Shown here piece by piece: positions 45,528 through 62,869 of a DNA stretch of 64,000 bases. The notes beneath the pieces are model-generated. The model was not told where the DNA came from. It saw only the letters and a list, made by a program, of their open reading frames with translations, and did not search any database. The first letter of the stretch is position 1; each line of letters opens with the position of its first letter. The DNA is from Piper betle. Taxonomy: Eukaryota; Streptophyta; Magnoliopsida; Piperales; Piperaceae. Location: assembly GCA_033002965.1 (NCBI GenBank), contig JAURVB010009608.1, positions 241,244 through 305,243 on the forward strand, in the 5' to 3' direction. The position numbers and the translations under genes were made by a program.

Positions 45528-48500
45528 CGATAGTGAATGTCAGACCTTCAACCAAATGCCCCGGTTTATCATTACCTGCATAGAGGATTAAATAAAAAAA
45601 ATAGTGGGTATTACAAGAAAGGTAATTAGGCAGCACATCTTGATCATAAAAAATTAAACAAACTGTATTTATAATGACTACATCAGATAAACAAAATACT
45701 GTTGTCCAAAACAACGAGACTCTAAGAATTGTCAATAATAATACATAAAACAACAATGAAAGGAACAAAAATAATCCATATGACCGACTGTTTCGGTGAC
45801 AAGAATGTAGAAGTAAACTGGATTTCAAAATGATCAGCTCTGCAATGGAAATGGCCAAACAATATTTCTCAATCAGTAATGAAGATGATGCATTAAAGCT
45901 TCAAGCTCAGTCTTCATCTTATTTATCCCTTCTTCCAATAGGTGAGGGCTGCGACAGAAAAAGCATCCAGCATAAACTACACTTTATTTCTGCTTTGTTG
46001 TGTCATCCATTTGAACCTGCTGATCCCAGCGTAGCTAGGATAAGGTGTTGGTGATAACGATTTTGTTAGCAAATGCTACAAGTTGTAAGGTACTTTGGAT
46101 AAGTATACCTCAACTTCTGTATAAATAAACCAATGTAATATGGATGCTAAAAAAGCAATTGAAGGTGTCTTTTTTTAATAAAAAAATTCTCTTTCACTAA
46201 GTTATATGACTCCTATTTTTTGTAATCTTTATGCCAAATTGACAAAAAACAACATACTTCCATCTTAGATTTGATGAAAAAAATCCATATATTAATTAAA
46301 CTTAATAATAAGAGGGAATTAGATAAGTTTAACAATAGAACCTAAATTTTTTAAAAAAGTAGCTTAATAGAAGCAACAGGAATACCACAAGTGACTTAAG
46401 GAAGTGGAATATAAGTGGCTCAGAATGAAAGACTTTGCCAACACCGTGACCAACAAAACGATCCACCACACCAAAGCCATATTTTTCTGCATGTTCCTTG
46501 TATGTATTTGAAATTAATCACTTCTTAAGAATTTCCAACTCACTAACCCTTTCACTCACCAAACATTACAACAAAATACAATTTTGGTTTGTCAAAAGTT
46601 GCACAAACTGCCAATAAACAGGGGAAGCAATGAATATAGGTTGCAAAAGAAAGAAAGAAAAGGAAATAAAAAAGAAAAAAGTTAAGCTCTACTATGAAAA
46701 ATAGTAGCAGTCATATCATACCTATTATGTTGCCCTGTTGAACATATTTATAACAATGTATTAATAGACATAACAGATTAACTAAATAAGTAAACAACTA
46801 CACGACTAAGAAAGTACAAAAATAAATTATCACTAAACATAGGAAAGCCTAACTCAAGAATAAACCAAACTAAAATGAAACTTAACCAAACTAATAGAGA
46901 ACTTCCTCATTCTTGTCCTGCATCATTTACATTCAGGTATATGACCCCAATGATGTTAAACTTCATTTCATCGTCTCCTCCAAGCCCCAATGCATCAGGA
47001 CAGGCATTTGATGTAAAACTTGTCATTTTATTTTTGCATAAGTTTTGTTTTACATGTACAAACATTGAAAGAGTTAAACGAAGATACGAGATATATGTCC
47101 CACCCTCAACTCGGCCACCATAATGTGATGAGGATTATCATCAGCATTGTGGGTAAAATTTGTAACATGAAAACGAGATAGAGATAACTTGAATACCTAA
47201 TCGTTTGTCCAATTTTGTTAAACTTTTCACCATCTTTGCAAACAGATATTGCCCTCTCCAAGCACTGATCGGTCACCTAACATAGACATAGCATAATCAA
47301 TAAACAAATCGAAAATCATTAACAAAAATTTCAATGAAGAATGAACAAATTTCCAATCATTCAAAACAGAGTTCTGTGGAGAACAAAGGCGTAAAATAGT
47401 TTGCATAAACTTAGAAAAATGCTTGTTAAATTGAATTAACTATAGCTTCAAAAATTTTACCAAAAAGGTGCCCTTCTTTCTCAAATAGAAGAGAGAAAAA
47501 ACTTGCACATGGAGGCACCCCTTTTCTTTAATGGAGACACTTTTCCGAGTGGGGGCGCACCAATGCATGTCGTATCATCACTCTTTCTTTGAAAATGGAA
47601 GCAACAATTACATTCTTTAACAAAAAGCAGGTTCCTTATGAATTTTGTAGACGGCTATATTTAATTATCTTATAAGTTCTTTTTTCAATAAAAGTATAAC
47701 CAGCAAATGGCATAACTTAAAGGTGACATGTAATAAACCATGAAGACCTCGTACACTTTGAGCACAAACAATTAGAATTTAGAAAAAAACTCACTTTATG
47801 CAACCTCCTAGAATCATTAACTGGTTGGAAATGAGCTAAAAGCATAAGCTTCCGATAACAATACTTGAAAAGGATAAATATTTCACCAAGGACAACACAT
47901 ATTTCCTAACAAACCTCAGTTAGCAATTATCCAACTTTGTTTTGTTTTCTGGCTTAAGCTTTCATGATTCAGACATTTTGAGACTTTTTTTTTTATTAAG
48001 AAAAACCTTCAAAAAATTGACCATGATGTCTTTGTCCTAATAAAAAATGATAATAACAAGGTTAATTTGGTATTAGTTTACCCTCTTTTGAAGGTTGCGA
48101 GAGGAAGACCATCTTGCATAAAACTTGCCACTTTAATGTATCATGGTTGTAAAAATCAGAATCAAAATGGGAATCGATTTTCGAGGGAGTTGGAATCGGA
48201 ATCGGAATCTATTTAAATCAGACAAAGATCGGTTCAATTAAATCGGTCGTAAATCGATCATATATAATAATTTAACAACTCATAAGATAAATATATAAAA
48301 ATTAAATATTGATATCATTTTGATATTATTTTATGTATTATATTTTATGATATTTTTTCATATTTTGTTAGAATTTTTTTGAATTATTTAGAGTTAGTTA
48401 TTATTTTTAACTCAAGTCGGACACGAGTCAAATTTTAATTACGAGAATGCCACTGATTATTATTTCTTTCCCCTTCACCTGTTCTCTTCTACATCCGCCT

Positions 48501-51247
48501 CCTTCCCCGTCATTGCCACCGCCGTCGCCGCACCCCCCCTCCCCCCAAGACCCGCCCCCCACCTCGCCCCGCCCCCACAGTGCCCCACCTCCCCCGCCAG
48601 GCCCGCCCCGTCCCTCCCTGCCCCCGCCGCCCCACCCCACCTCCCCTCGCGCCCCCAGCCCCACCCCTCCAAATCCTCCCCCTTGCCCACCCACCTAGCC
48701 CCCTTGTCACCCAGTCACCGCCATCACTATTATCGCCGCTCGCCGTTGCTGCCGTCACCGCCCTGTCCTCCCCCACCCCATCTATCGCCACCGTCCGAAA
48801 TCAGCAGATTTTGGTTAATTCCAAAATCGGCTCGAATCAGCCGATTCACAGACTAATTCGGATGAAAACGGACCAATTCGGATGAAAACCGATTCAAGTA
48901 GTTTTTTGATTCATTCCGTTCCGAGTGGAATTGACCAATTCCGAGTGGAATCGGCCTATTTTCAGATTAATGTACTCACTAAAATGTGAAACAAATCAAG
49001 CGGGGATTCACAATCCATGTATTAACCCCTATCTAATGGGAAAATGCATAAATGATGACGATGTTGATGGATCTTCAAAAACAGGTCCAATATGTCACAC
49101 CTTAACAAGTTCCCTTGCTTCTTCAGTCACCTTCCCGGACAGAAAAGTTTTTGATGTGTCTCCAAGGTGACCTGGAGTAGCATATGAAAGAAAAAGTAGC
49201 TTAATAATGTTAGATAGCTGAATAATTACTGTTTGACAAATACAGGCACTTACATTCAGATATACGGTAACATCAATGTTAATTCCATGTATCCCCATCC
49301 TGCAGAAGAAAATCATTTATAAGAGTAAAAAAATAATTCCATGTAAATCACCGCTGTGCTCCTCTACATGGACTTGTATGCACCATTACCAAGTGCAATC
49401 ATTCTGCATCATTGCAGGGGTCAATTACACAGTTTATGCCACAGTGCTCTCATGAAAGGTAGGTCACTGTAATTACGGAAAACATAAATGTAGAGCTGAA
49501 ATTAAACAACCAAAAATTTGATTCATATACCGAATTTTACTTTGGTTATCATAATTCAAACATGTAAGCTAGCCTGTCAATAATTGGCACCCTTGCAGTG
49601 ATATGAATCATATAATATAAGCCAAGAATAGCAACACCACGAGCTGATATAATTTTTATACAGTCAAGAAGTTAGATGTTGAACCTGCAACTTTCGTGAA
49701 TCAGGGATTCCATGACCCATGCACTCGTTGATTGATGTGCATACACTTTTTGGAAATCCACCATAGCCAAGAGGAGAAGGATAGGCGCCAGCATCAATGA
49801 TCATCTGTTGTACTTTCTTGTCAATGAAATTTGTTGTTACGGATGGCTGAACAGAAAATTCATATAAATTAGGAGAATAATTTACAGGAGATGGGTAAAA
49901 GCAACCTCTTTTTCGCCAGTTCAAGAGGAAAAAAGAGGAAAGTTAATTAAGTTTTTGCTCCCCCTGACCAAAGTTCCGGCAAAGGCCAACACCCTTGCAG
50001 CAAGCTATCCAGCAGCCGTCATGCAAGCAACTCCTTCAGTATCATGTATTTGGGGCTCCGGAGAAACTTCAGGTAACATACTGGTTCTGACATAAGGAGG
50101 TTTAAAAATATGATCAGGCACAGAAAGTCGGCCTCAAACCTTACGGTCCTTACCACGCCTCAATGGCTGCCTCTCTCTTTTACTGATTATATTCTCCAGC
50201 TCCCTCTCTCTAAAAGTAAAAGAAAACTAGTCATTCATGGATTACACAATCACATTTGCAATCAGTCACGCTCTTGGGATATGACTAAGTAATTCAAAGA
50301 GTAAAATAACTGTCATGCAAAACTTAAACAAAACAAACATGACTTACAAGAAATAAGAATAGAAAACTCTGAGTTGCTACTCCACAGTGCGCACAGAAAT
50401 TAGTAGAGTATCCACTCAAATCCCTAATTTTCCTAAGCATAAGATAGTTCATAGGTGGCGAGCTACATTAAGGTGATAAACAAGGATACAGTCAAAATCT
50501 CTATTTCACCATTCTTATATCTAATGCACGGTCCGTATTCGACTGGTTTTAATTAACTAATTTCTTTGTTGATGCTATTCAATTTCTATCCAAAACCGTA
50601 TTCCACGAAAGAAAATCCTGTTAGCAAGTACAACTCTATTTTAAGGTCTCATATTTATACGAACAGAGAAGAGGGCACTTTTTTTCTTATAATTGACAAC
50701 ATTTATCAGCGACAAGTAGGCGAAACACAAATTATCCTCGGAAAAAGGAGTCTTAATTAAAGATCTTATTAGCCATAAACAAGTCTGAAACTATAATTCA
50801 TGGAAAAAACAACAAGCGTGAAAAATACACAATAAGAACTAGAACTGCAATCTCTTGCTCAACAACAACAAAAGTTATGCAAGAATGCGTTACGAACCAA
50901 GGCGTTGTTCACAAATCTAACCACTCCGGAACTACCATCCCTCGACTGTATCATGAAACACAACAGAACATGAATCCACATGAAGAAAGAAATCAGGTAG
51001 CCATAGCGCCCTTATCTTCCATCACCTCTGAATCCTCACAGCCTCAATCAGAGCAGATAACCTCTTGCAAACAATAGCAGGGAGCCCCCGGCCATGACGG
51101 TTACCTACACAGCACCAGGAAAGAGAGGCCAACGAGATGTGAGATTGAAGAAAAACACACGAAGAAAGAATGGAGAAAAGCTGACCCGGTGAGAGGGTAG
51201 CAGGAGAGGGATCGAATGGAGGTAGAAACGACGAGCCAAGTCGCCAT
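45528..51247 (-). pseudogene. Methionine aminopeptidase 1 (organelle type, MAP1B/1C-like), decayed copy
   Basis: Relic of a metal-dependent type I methionine aminopeptidase, which removes N-terminal methionine from new proteins. The Ser/Leu-rich start MATWLVVSTSIRSLSCYP (51247) looks like an organelle transit peptide. Later pieces are KRLSALIEAVRIQR (about 51040), VSPEPQIHDTEGVACMTAAG (about 50045), IIDAGAYPSPLGYGGFPKS and VCTSINECMGHGIPDSRKLQ (49840-49687), GDTSKTFLSGKVTEEARELV (about 49160), CLERAISVCKDGEKFNKIG (about 47260) and KYGFGVVDRFVGHGVGKVFH (about 46480). The last visible exon is PGHLVEGLTFTI (45575-45528). Lesions are a stop right after EAVRIQR, another stop inside the AACELAARVL region, frame loss in the exon at about 49310 that should carry INIDVTVYLN, and an exon 1/2 phase mismatch. 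The last exon with a metal-binding glutamate is missing. An 800-bp repeat is inserted in the intron at 48.1-49.0 kb. Confidence 0.88.
48150..48975. mobile_element. Composite repeat in MetAP1 intron, containing an LTR-family fragment
   Basis: Both edges are rich in GGAATCGGAATCGG / CCGATTCC motifs. The middle, 48290-48480, resembles the solo LTR at about 28440-28580 (TATTTTTTCATATTTT, GTTAGTTATTATTTT, CTCAAGTCGG...CGAGTC, then GCCAC before a C-rich block). The C-rich block 48480-48790 has long open frames that are compositional. It appears to be one element nested in another. Confidence 0.55.
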
Positions 51248-51995
51248 GATCAAGAAGTTGCCAAGGCGGCAAGCTCCATGGCCGACATCACCGGCTTACT
51301 GATAGACAGACAGGAAACTGAGCCATATCTACGACTCTGAATTATTAATAATCTTTGAATTTGCAGAAATTATTAACATTCGAGAGGATTTAAGAGCGAA
51401 CCAAGTTTGAATTAAGATCAACTTGTCCGCATCCATTGAATTGATGGCCAGAGTTTGGGAGTTGGAAACAGGGGAAATGATATTATTAAGCTAGATAGAA
51501 TGATTCTACCCTATAAATCAAAACCTCCATTAAAGAAACACAATAAATAGAAACGTATAAACTCTGCAATAATCTCTTCAAAATAAAAAATAACAAAAAA
51601 ATATCCAGGGCCAAGGTTTCATGCGGACTAGCAGTCACAACACAGTCGATAAAAAGACATGCCAAAATTTTGGCATCGAAAATTTAGTAGTACGATTGTT
51701 GCAGCAAACGCATATCGCACTCACCCTCACAAACCTCCGTTATTCATTCACAATAACATCATCAAGATACAAGCACATTTTCAAATTCTGAGAAGCTGGA
51801 TGGGGTACATCACTGGCTGATCCACGCTTTCTAGCAACAAAAGAATTACCTTCAATCAAGAGCCAAAATTATTGAACAGTTGCAAACATCGAATGAACAC
51901 AAATTGAGAAATAATAACTTTGCATCCAATTATTGCCCAAAACAAAGTGTTGACAGCTCCCAATAAAATACCTCATTTACAAAGAGAAGATAAAT
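51248..51995. other. Spacer between MetAP1 relic and AGPR gene
   Basis: This is the former promoter of the MetAP1 relic and the 3' flank of the AGPR gene. No other gene or repeat is seen. Confidence 0.4.
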
Positions 51996-56536
<4,541 letters not shown>

Positions 56537-57714
56537 CCGTCAGAATGAAGTCATGGTAGGCTCACTAGATTGGGGGGGCATGCATGTTTGACCACTTTGA
56601 CCCGACAAAGACAAAAAAAATTAGTGTAATCTATCTATCTATAATCCTTGTCACTATGTTTATGATAAAAAATCATTTTTAATTAGTGTTATCGATTTCT
56701 AATAAGGGGTTAACAAATCACGAATTCTTATAAGTCTATGCTTAATTCGAGTTCTAATAAGGGAATGGTTAATCCAAATTCTGATAAGGGTATGAATAAT
56801 TATAATTTAAATCTATTAGTTTTTTTAATAATAAAAAGAATAAATCTTTATAAAATCTTTAATATAAATGTTTATATATATATATATATTAAATGTTCTT
56901 TAATATATTAGTTTTTAATATAAATGTTTATAAAATCTTTTAAAGTGTGTAAAATTTAAAAAGTGATTTTTTAAAAAAATTTATGCGGAAAAATTATATT
57001 TTTTGATAGTATATCAATATATTAAAATTTTAATTAATTGAAAAAATCAAAAAATAATAAAAAATTATTTTGTCAAGTGTAATTAATATAATTTCAATCA
57101 GGTTTATAACTGAATTCTAATTTTAACTAATATAAAGATTTGTTATAAAGATTGTCAAAAATTACATAATTGAACTTTATCTCAACTTAGATTAGATTTT
57201 AAATTGATTTAAATATTAAAAAACGTATAAAATTCAATCAATTGGATAGAGTTAAATTGTATTGTAATATAATTATGAATATTTATAATTGCAGTATGTT
57301 AATTTTCTAAAAAATTATAATAAAACATAAAAGAATAATAAATTTAATAGAACATGCATCGCACAATGTTCAGAAGGATTTGTATAAAAAATATAATTTA
57401 AAATGGATTATACTTTATAAAAAATATCTAGATAAAAACATGATATTATTAAATGAATTTGATTGAATTGTAGGTATAATTTAAATCATATTATATTAAT
57501 AAAAATTATTTTCATATTTGGTAGATGGGGGAGTACATAATATAAGATAAAGATGAAAACAATTAATTATTATAATTGATTTGCAAAAAAATTAAAAGAA
57601 AAATATGACATTTATTTGAAATATAACATATAAAATAAAAAAATATCAACCCACCATACTAAAAGTAAATAATATTAATAAAAAATAGTTTTAGATTTAG
57701 TAGTGGTCTTTATA
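56537..57714. other. AT-rich intergenic DNA
   Basis: Promoter side of the AGPR gene, then very AT-rich sequence without genes. Runs such as TATATATATATAT near 56874 are present. Confidence 0.45.
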
Positions 57715-57957
57715 CAGGGGTGCTAAACGAGCAGTCGAGCAACTTGAATATTTTTATATTTACACTGCATAGTTTTGACAAGTTCGAAATCAGCTTATTC
57801 GTAAATTCGAAACCGGTTCGATTAAAAGTTAAAAGAATCAGTTAAAACTGCAACCTCCAAGTCTTGGATTTAAAGACTTACCATCTAATTTATCTCACTA
57901 CTATATTATTATATCGTATATAAATAAATAAATATATAAAACTAGTTACAATTAAAC

Positions 57958-58005
<48 letters not shown>

Positions 58006-58400
58006 CACCTTAGCCAGGTCAAATAATATTTCTTCATCAAACTTTAATTTGATTATTCGATTATAAGGATGATCCAAATTTAATAAAAAATAAAAAATAA
58101 AAACCCCCTCCATGACTATCATTTAATACGTAATTAATAATAATATTTATTTATAATTTTATATGTATTTTGAGTCGACAAGTGATATTATATATATTAT
58201 TATATTATTTTATCGAGTCGAACTACGAGTCGATTTCAAGTTATAACCGAAACGAATCGAGTCAGAATACTACATTTCTCAAACTCGACTTGTAGAATTT
58301 GAGTTCAAACTCAAGGATTTAAATGTCGAGTTCGATTTGAGTCAAGTCGAACTGAATATTAAATACTCACAAAGCTGACTCGTTCAATTAATAGCTCTAT
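57715..58400 (-). mobile_element. CGAGT-rich tRNA-like element, copy 2 (degraded)
   Basis: It starts GGGGTGCTAAACGAGCAGTC and ends TGACTCGTTCAATTAATAGC, matching the ends of copy 1 at 25481. Subterminal TCGAGTCGAACTACGAGTCG motifs and a (TA)n run (about 57965-57993) are in the same relative places. The tRNA-like middle at about 57845-57895 is degraded. More A/T changes suggest this is the oldest of the three copies. Confidence 0.72.
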
Positions 58401-60153
58401 CTATATATAATATAAAAAGATGATGATGATTAATTATAATTAACTTAAAAATAGAAAAACATACAAAAATAATATTTATTTAAGAGTATAATTAATATGT
58501 ACATATATATAACCCCGTGCAACAGACGGGTATGCCCATAGTTTAAATTAAAATTAATCAAACTTTACTTTATTTGGTTAAATTAAAAACAATAATAATC
58601 AAATTAAATATTAAATACTTGTAAGATTTGCGGGTACATGTTATTTGTCGTAGGCTTTTTTAGAAATATTTGGCCCGGAGTGGTAAGTAGGTACACCAGT
58701 GAATGAATGTGGGGCCACCAACAACAAACGATCGAATAATAGTCAAAGTTGTCGACTTTTTTTAAACAGAAAACAAACAAAATACGACAAATCTAATGAC
58801 ACAGGATGCAAATAAGAGCTAAATCTAAACTTGCCTACTCGAACATTCGGAAAAATAAATAAATAAAAGGTTGCAGCTGTGGGATTTACGAAATTAGATG
58901 AGCACGGTCAAGTTGAACAAAAATGACAAAAATATTTCACATACTTCATGTAATCACGTAGCTGATTGCGCTTTGGACAACAAAAGCAAGCTGATTGCAC
59001 CCAATTACGGTTAAAATGAAACTGAAAATCAAACACACGAGTCATCGTTAAACAGGCAGTGGAGACTCAAACACGCACAAAAGAAATTGGGATTTTTACA
59101 GGATAATGGTACCTTATTTGGCAGACGGCAGCTGGTACATGAACAGCACAGCTCTTGGTGGCTAGATTTGGGAATGCGGGTTCATTTATTAGGTTAGGAC
59201 TTACTAAGGCCTACATAAATTACTATTAAGCTTTCTTTCGTTGGGCCTAAATTGTCTCCGGTTGCCCTTTATCATAGATGCAGCCAGCGGTATTGAAGCT
59301 TTATGAGACCAAATTTGCTGCCTGAATTAGGCTTCAGTCTCGGTCCATTTCCGCCTAACCAAAAGAAGGTGACAAGAGGCGCTACATGTTGGGTTGTCAC
59401 TCCCTTATAAATATAAAAAATGACAATCTTATTTTGGATAAAAATTAATTTTTTTATAAAATATATTTTTGCGTTGTGCAAAAGAGAATAGAAATAAAAA
59501 CAAATGTTTTTCTTCTTGTTGTGTCGAGAAAAAAGGGTGACTGAGGGGCGAAGTGAAAAATTATATAGATTGAAAAAAATGTAAAGATCTTATTGAGATT
59601 TACTTACGATTGTCTGTGGTAGTTTTGTCAAGTTCTTAATCAGTAATATTTTTTTATTTTCTTTATTATAATTAATACTAATTGTATTGAAATTATAATA
59701 AATTGGAATTGAAGGAATTTGTTCTCTTGTGAATATTTTCTATATTAAGTTGTGATATAGTAAATTTGATCTGACCGTTTGCCATGTGGCTTTTTCTCAA
59801 ATTTGGAGTTTTTCAGGTAAAAGTGGTGTTGCCTTTTATTTGTGTTAAATTTAATTAAATTGGTTGATGCTTCTCGTTAATTATGTATTGAAATGAGGAT
59901 TTAGGTGTTTGATTAGTCTCAATAAGTAACATCAAAGTCTTGTTGGTTTTGGTGTTGCCTCATTTTGCTTTATGGTATGTCAGCCAGCTCGAATTAGAGT
60001 TTTTTAACATGTAAACCTAAAAAGTGTAAGGGGGAGATAATTCAGATGATATATCAGCCTGAATTTGAGTTTTTTAAAATTTCACTATAACATATAAACC
60101 TATTATATATGAGGGAGAGATAATTCAGATAATATAATATATAAGAGGGAGAA
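58401..60153. other. AT-rich intergenic DNA with element remnants
   Basis: No gene is supported. 60010-60150 holds purine tracts (GGGGGAGATAATTCAGAT, repeated) that look like the internal tail of a TRIM-like element whose 3' LTR follows. Confidence 0.4.
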
Positions 60154-60304
60154 TTATTGAGTTAATTTTACATCAGTCGTAAATAGTATTAGTAACTTAT
60201 ATGTAGGTTAACCGGAAATCTTATTTCTTTAGATAACTTTTTTATTATGAGATGCCTATAAAATTTATTTTAAGTCTATTTTAAAGGCCCGTAAAAGCCC
60301 AACA
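60154..60304 (+). mobile_element. TRIM-like LTR remnant
   Basis: It follows a purine tract GAGGGAGA and shares TTAATTTTACATCA, then AGTAACTTATAT and the end GCCCAACA with the TRIM-like element at 26577. The matching 5' LTR was not found, so this is probably a partial copy. Confidence 0.55.
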
Positions 60305-60967
60305 CTATTGATTTCAATTCTCAAACCTGTTATAATAATCCATTTAGATTGATCAATTAAGTAGTAGCTATTTTTCAACAGGTTTTCATGAACGGTACCC
60401 TGAAAACACCAGGTCTAGATTGTCACCACAAGCCAGTGCGAATTCTTGTTTTAACTTGGGCATTCAATAGCACGAGCGAGCTTCCCACCATTTTGTGTTT
60501 CCCTTCATAACATGTTAAGTCAGTAGAAAGATACTTGTCAGACATGCATACTCAGAAGGAAGCAGCTGGGCAGCTTCTTCAAACTTATCACCCATAAGTG
60601 TGTTGTGAGTGATTTAACTACTTTTGTTGGAAGAATATGGGAAATATGAGGCCATTAATCCCAAAGTCATCGGATTGAAAATTCAACGTCCTTTTTTTGT
60701 GTATTCGTCCAAGATCTTGCTTTATTCACCAGTACTATACACAGCTTACCTGTTTCGTGATCAAGGATAAAGCTACGTCCGCTTTGGCGGAGACCAATCA
60801 ACGACCCTCGCATATCACGCGCCATGGAATTAATATCTTATGACAACGCGCACTCATGATCGAGAGAACACAGCACCTCTGATCACACAATTAAGTTGTA
60901 TACACTATGTGTCGGGTACTGGTGAATACCTTTATCGCTCTCACGTTATGTCACGTGGTCAAGATTA

Positions 60968-60999
<32 letters not shown>

Positions 61000-61605
61000 A
61001 ATACCTTAAAGGGTCAATTTTAATCGTTAGATATAATTTAATAGCCTAAATCTTTTTTTTAAAAAAACTTAACCATCTCCACCTCCCTCCCACTGCTATT
61101 CACGACACTATCGTCGACACCCTCATTGTCTGCCGGCACCGAGCTCGCCCTTCTAGCACCCATGCCCATTGTCGAGCCTTGCCATCAGCAACGCTCATGC
61201 CCTCTTGCCCTCGTATACATTGTTGAGGACCTCTGCCACGCTTAGGCCCACGTCGAGGAGGAACAGAGGTGGTGCGTCGAGTGTGGGCATGGCGAAGGAG
61301 CAAGGGCGGTGGCATTGTGGGCGTGGGTGAGGTAGAAGGCGGCGGTGTGGGCGCCAGCATGGGTTGTCAGATGAGCAAGGGGCGGGGCGCGGTGACGAGC
61401 AAGGGGAGGGGGCATGGCATGTGCGGGGTCGCGAGGGGTAGTGTCCAGGTGGGGGCACGGCGACGCGGGTAGGGTCGTAGAGGGCAGAGACCCAAGCGGG
61501 GGGTACGGCGAGGCAAGTGGGGTCGTAGGGGGGCGAGGGGTGAGGCCTGGGCAGAGTCGCGAGGGGGCAAAGACTCGGGCAGAGGCACAGTGATGCATGG
61601 GGGTT
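60305..61605. other. Intergenic, with TA microsatellite and GC-rich block
   Basis: A (TA)n run lies at 60967-60993. 61080-61600 is a G/C-rich low-complexity block with open frames up to 144 codons on the minus strand (Pro/His/Arg-rich), which I take as compositional. This block continues after the inserted element at 61606-62213, for example GGCAGAGAC..GGCAGAGGCACAG on both sides. Confidence 0.45.
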
Positions 61606-62213
61606 AGGGTTGCTAATTGAGCGAGCCAACTCGTGAGTATTTAGTGTTCGGCTCGGCTCGACTCGACTCGAAACTTGACATTTAAATGCTCGAGCTCGAA
61701 CTTGAATCTTACGAGCCGAGCTTGAGCAAAGTCTTGTTCGACTCGACTCAACTCGACTCGGTTATAACTCGAACTCGACTTAGTGGCTCGACTCGAACTC
61801 GACTCGATAAAATAATATAATAATATAGTTTTTATATTATATATATATATATACAACAATATAATAACAAAGAAGTGAGATAATTGATATGGTAAGTATT
61901 CAAGTTGATGACCTTATAGTTGTGGGTTCAATCCACATTGATTGCATTTTTTTTAAGTGAGGGACTTTTGACTTTTAATCGAGCCGGTTTCGAGCTTACG
62001 AACGAGCTGGGTTCGAGCTCGGGAAAACTAAACAATTTAAGTGTATTTGAGCACGAGTCAAACTCGAACACATAAAAGATATTCGAGTCAAACTCGAGCA
62101 TGTATATTCAAAACTCATTCAATCTCGAGTCGAGTTCGAACGAGTTTCGAATTATTCGAGCTGAGTTTGAACACAAGTTGAGTTCGGCTCGCTCGCTCGA
62201 TTAGCACCCCTAG
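61606..62213 (+). mobile_element. CGAGT-rich tRNA-like element, copy 3 (opposite orientation)
   Basis: It begins GGGTTGCTAATTGAGCGAGC and ends GCTCGATTAGCACCCC, the reverse of copy 1. The tRNA-like core is on the plus strand at about 61871-61945, with GATATGGTAAGTATT as an A-box/D-arm remnant and a perfect T arm TGTGG-GTTCAAT-CCACA at 61921-61937. It interrupts a GC-rich block, so it inserted later than that block. Confidence 0.8.
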
Positions 62214-62640
62214 GGGGAGGGGTGCATAGCGATGTGGGTGGGGTCATGAGGGGCAGAGACCCTGGCAGAGGCACAGTGGCGCAGGCGGGGTCGTAGGGGG
62301 TGGAGGCACGGCGATGAGGGCAAGGGTGTGGACGCAGAAGACGGCGGTGGTGGTGGGGAGAAGAGGGTAAGATGAGGGTTTTTTATAAGAAAATAGATGG
62401 GCCGTCATATTAGATCTGGCGGTCTAGAGGCACAGAGATGAGGGCAAGGGTGTGGACGCAGAAGACGGCGATGGTGGTGGGGAGACGCAGAAGACGGCGG
62501 TGGTGGTGGGGAGAAGAGGGTAAGATGAGGGTTTTTTATAAGAAAACAAATGGTGGTGGGGAGAAGAGGGTAAGATGAGGGTTTTTTATAAGAAAACAGA
62601 TGGGTCGTTATATTAGATCTGACGGTTCAGATCAGGGCGA
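62214..62640. repeat. Nested tandem duplications in GC-rich block
   Basis: The segment GAGAAGAGGGTAAGATGAGG followed by GTTTTTTATAAGAAAA occurs three times (about 62358, 62510 and 62558). GGTGTGGACGCAGAAGACGG occurs twice (about 62325 and 62448). AGATCTGGCGGTC/AGATCTGACGGTTC flank the units. Confidence 0.8.
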
Positions 62641-62794
62641 CTGTAAGAAGGGGTTGGGTGGAGTGATTTGTTTTAGAAGGGCAAGAACAGGTCCATTAAT
62701 ATTCCCGAAGACTAATTTATGGAGAAGAGTACTTCAAGCAAAATGAGTATCGAGATTTGGAACCAAACATATTACACCGGACAGTAGGCCACAT

Positions 62795-62861
62795 TATATA
62801 TATATATATATATACAAAAAATAATAATAATAATAATAATAATAATAATTATTATTATTAT
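62795..62861. repeat. (TA)n followed by (AAT)n/(ATT)n palindromic microsatellite
   Basis: A TA run at 62795-62814 is followed by AAT units that switch to ATT units, so the trinucleotide part can fold back on itself. Confidence 0.9.
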
Positions 62862-62869
62862 CTCAGCTA

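Noticed and set aside
48428..48885. Proline-rich or glycine-rich proteins
   Set aside because: Compositional frames on both strands in the C-rich part of a repeat.
61100..61629. 144-codon Pro/His/Arg-rich frame
   Set aside because: Low complexity, overlapping frames on the same strand, and the block is broken by an inserted element and tandem duplications.
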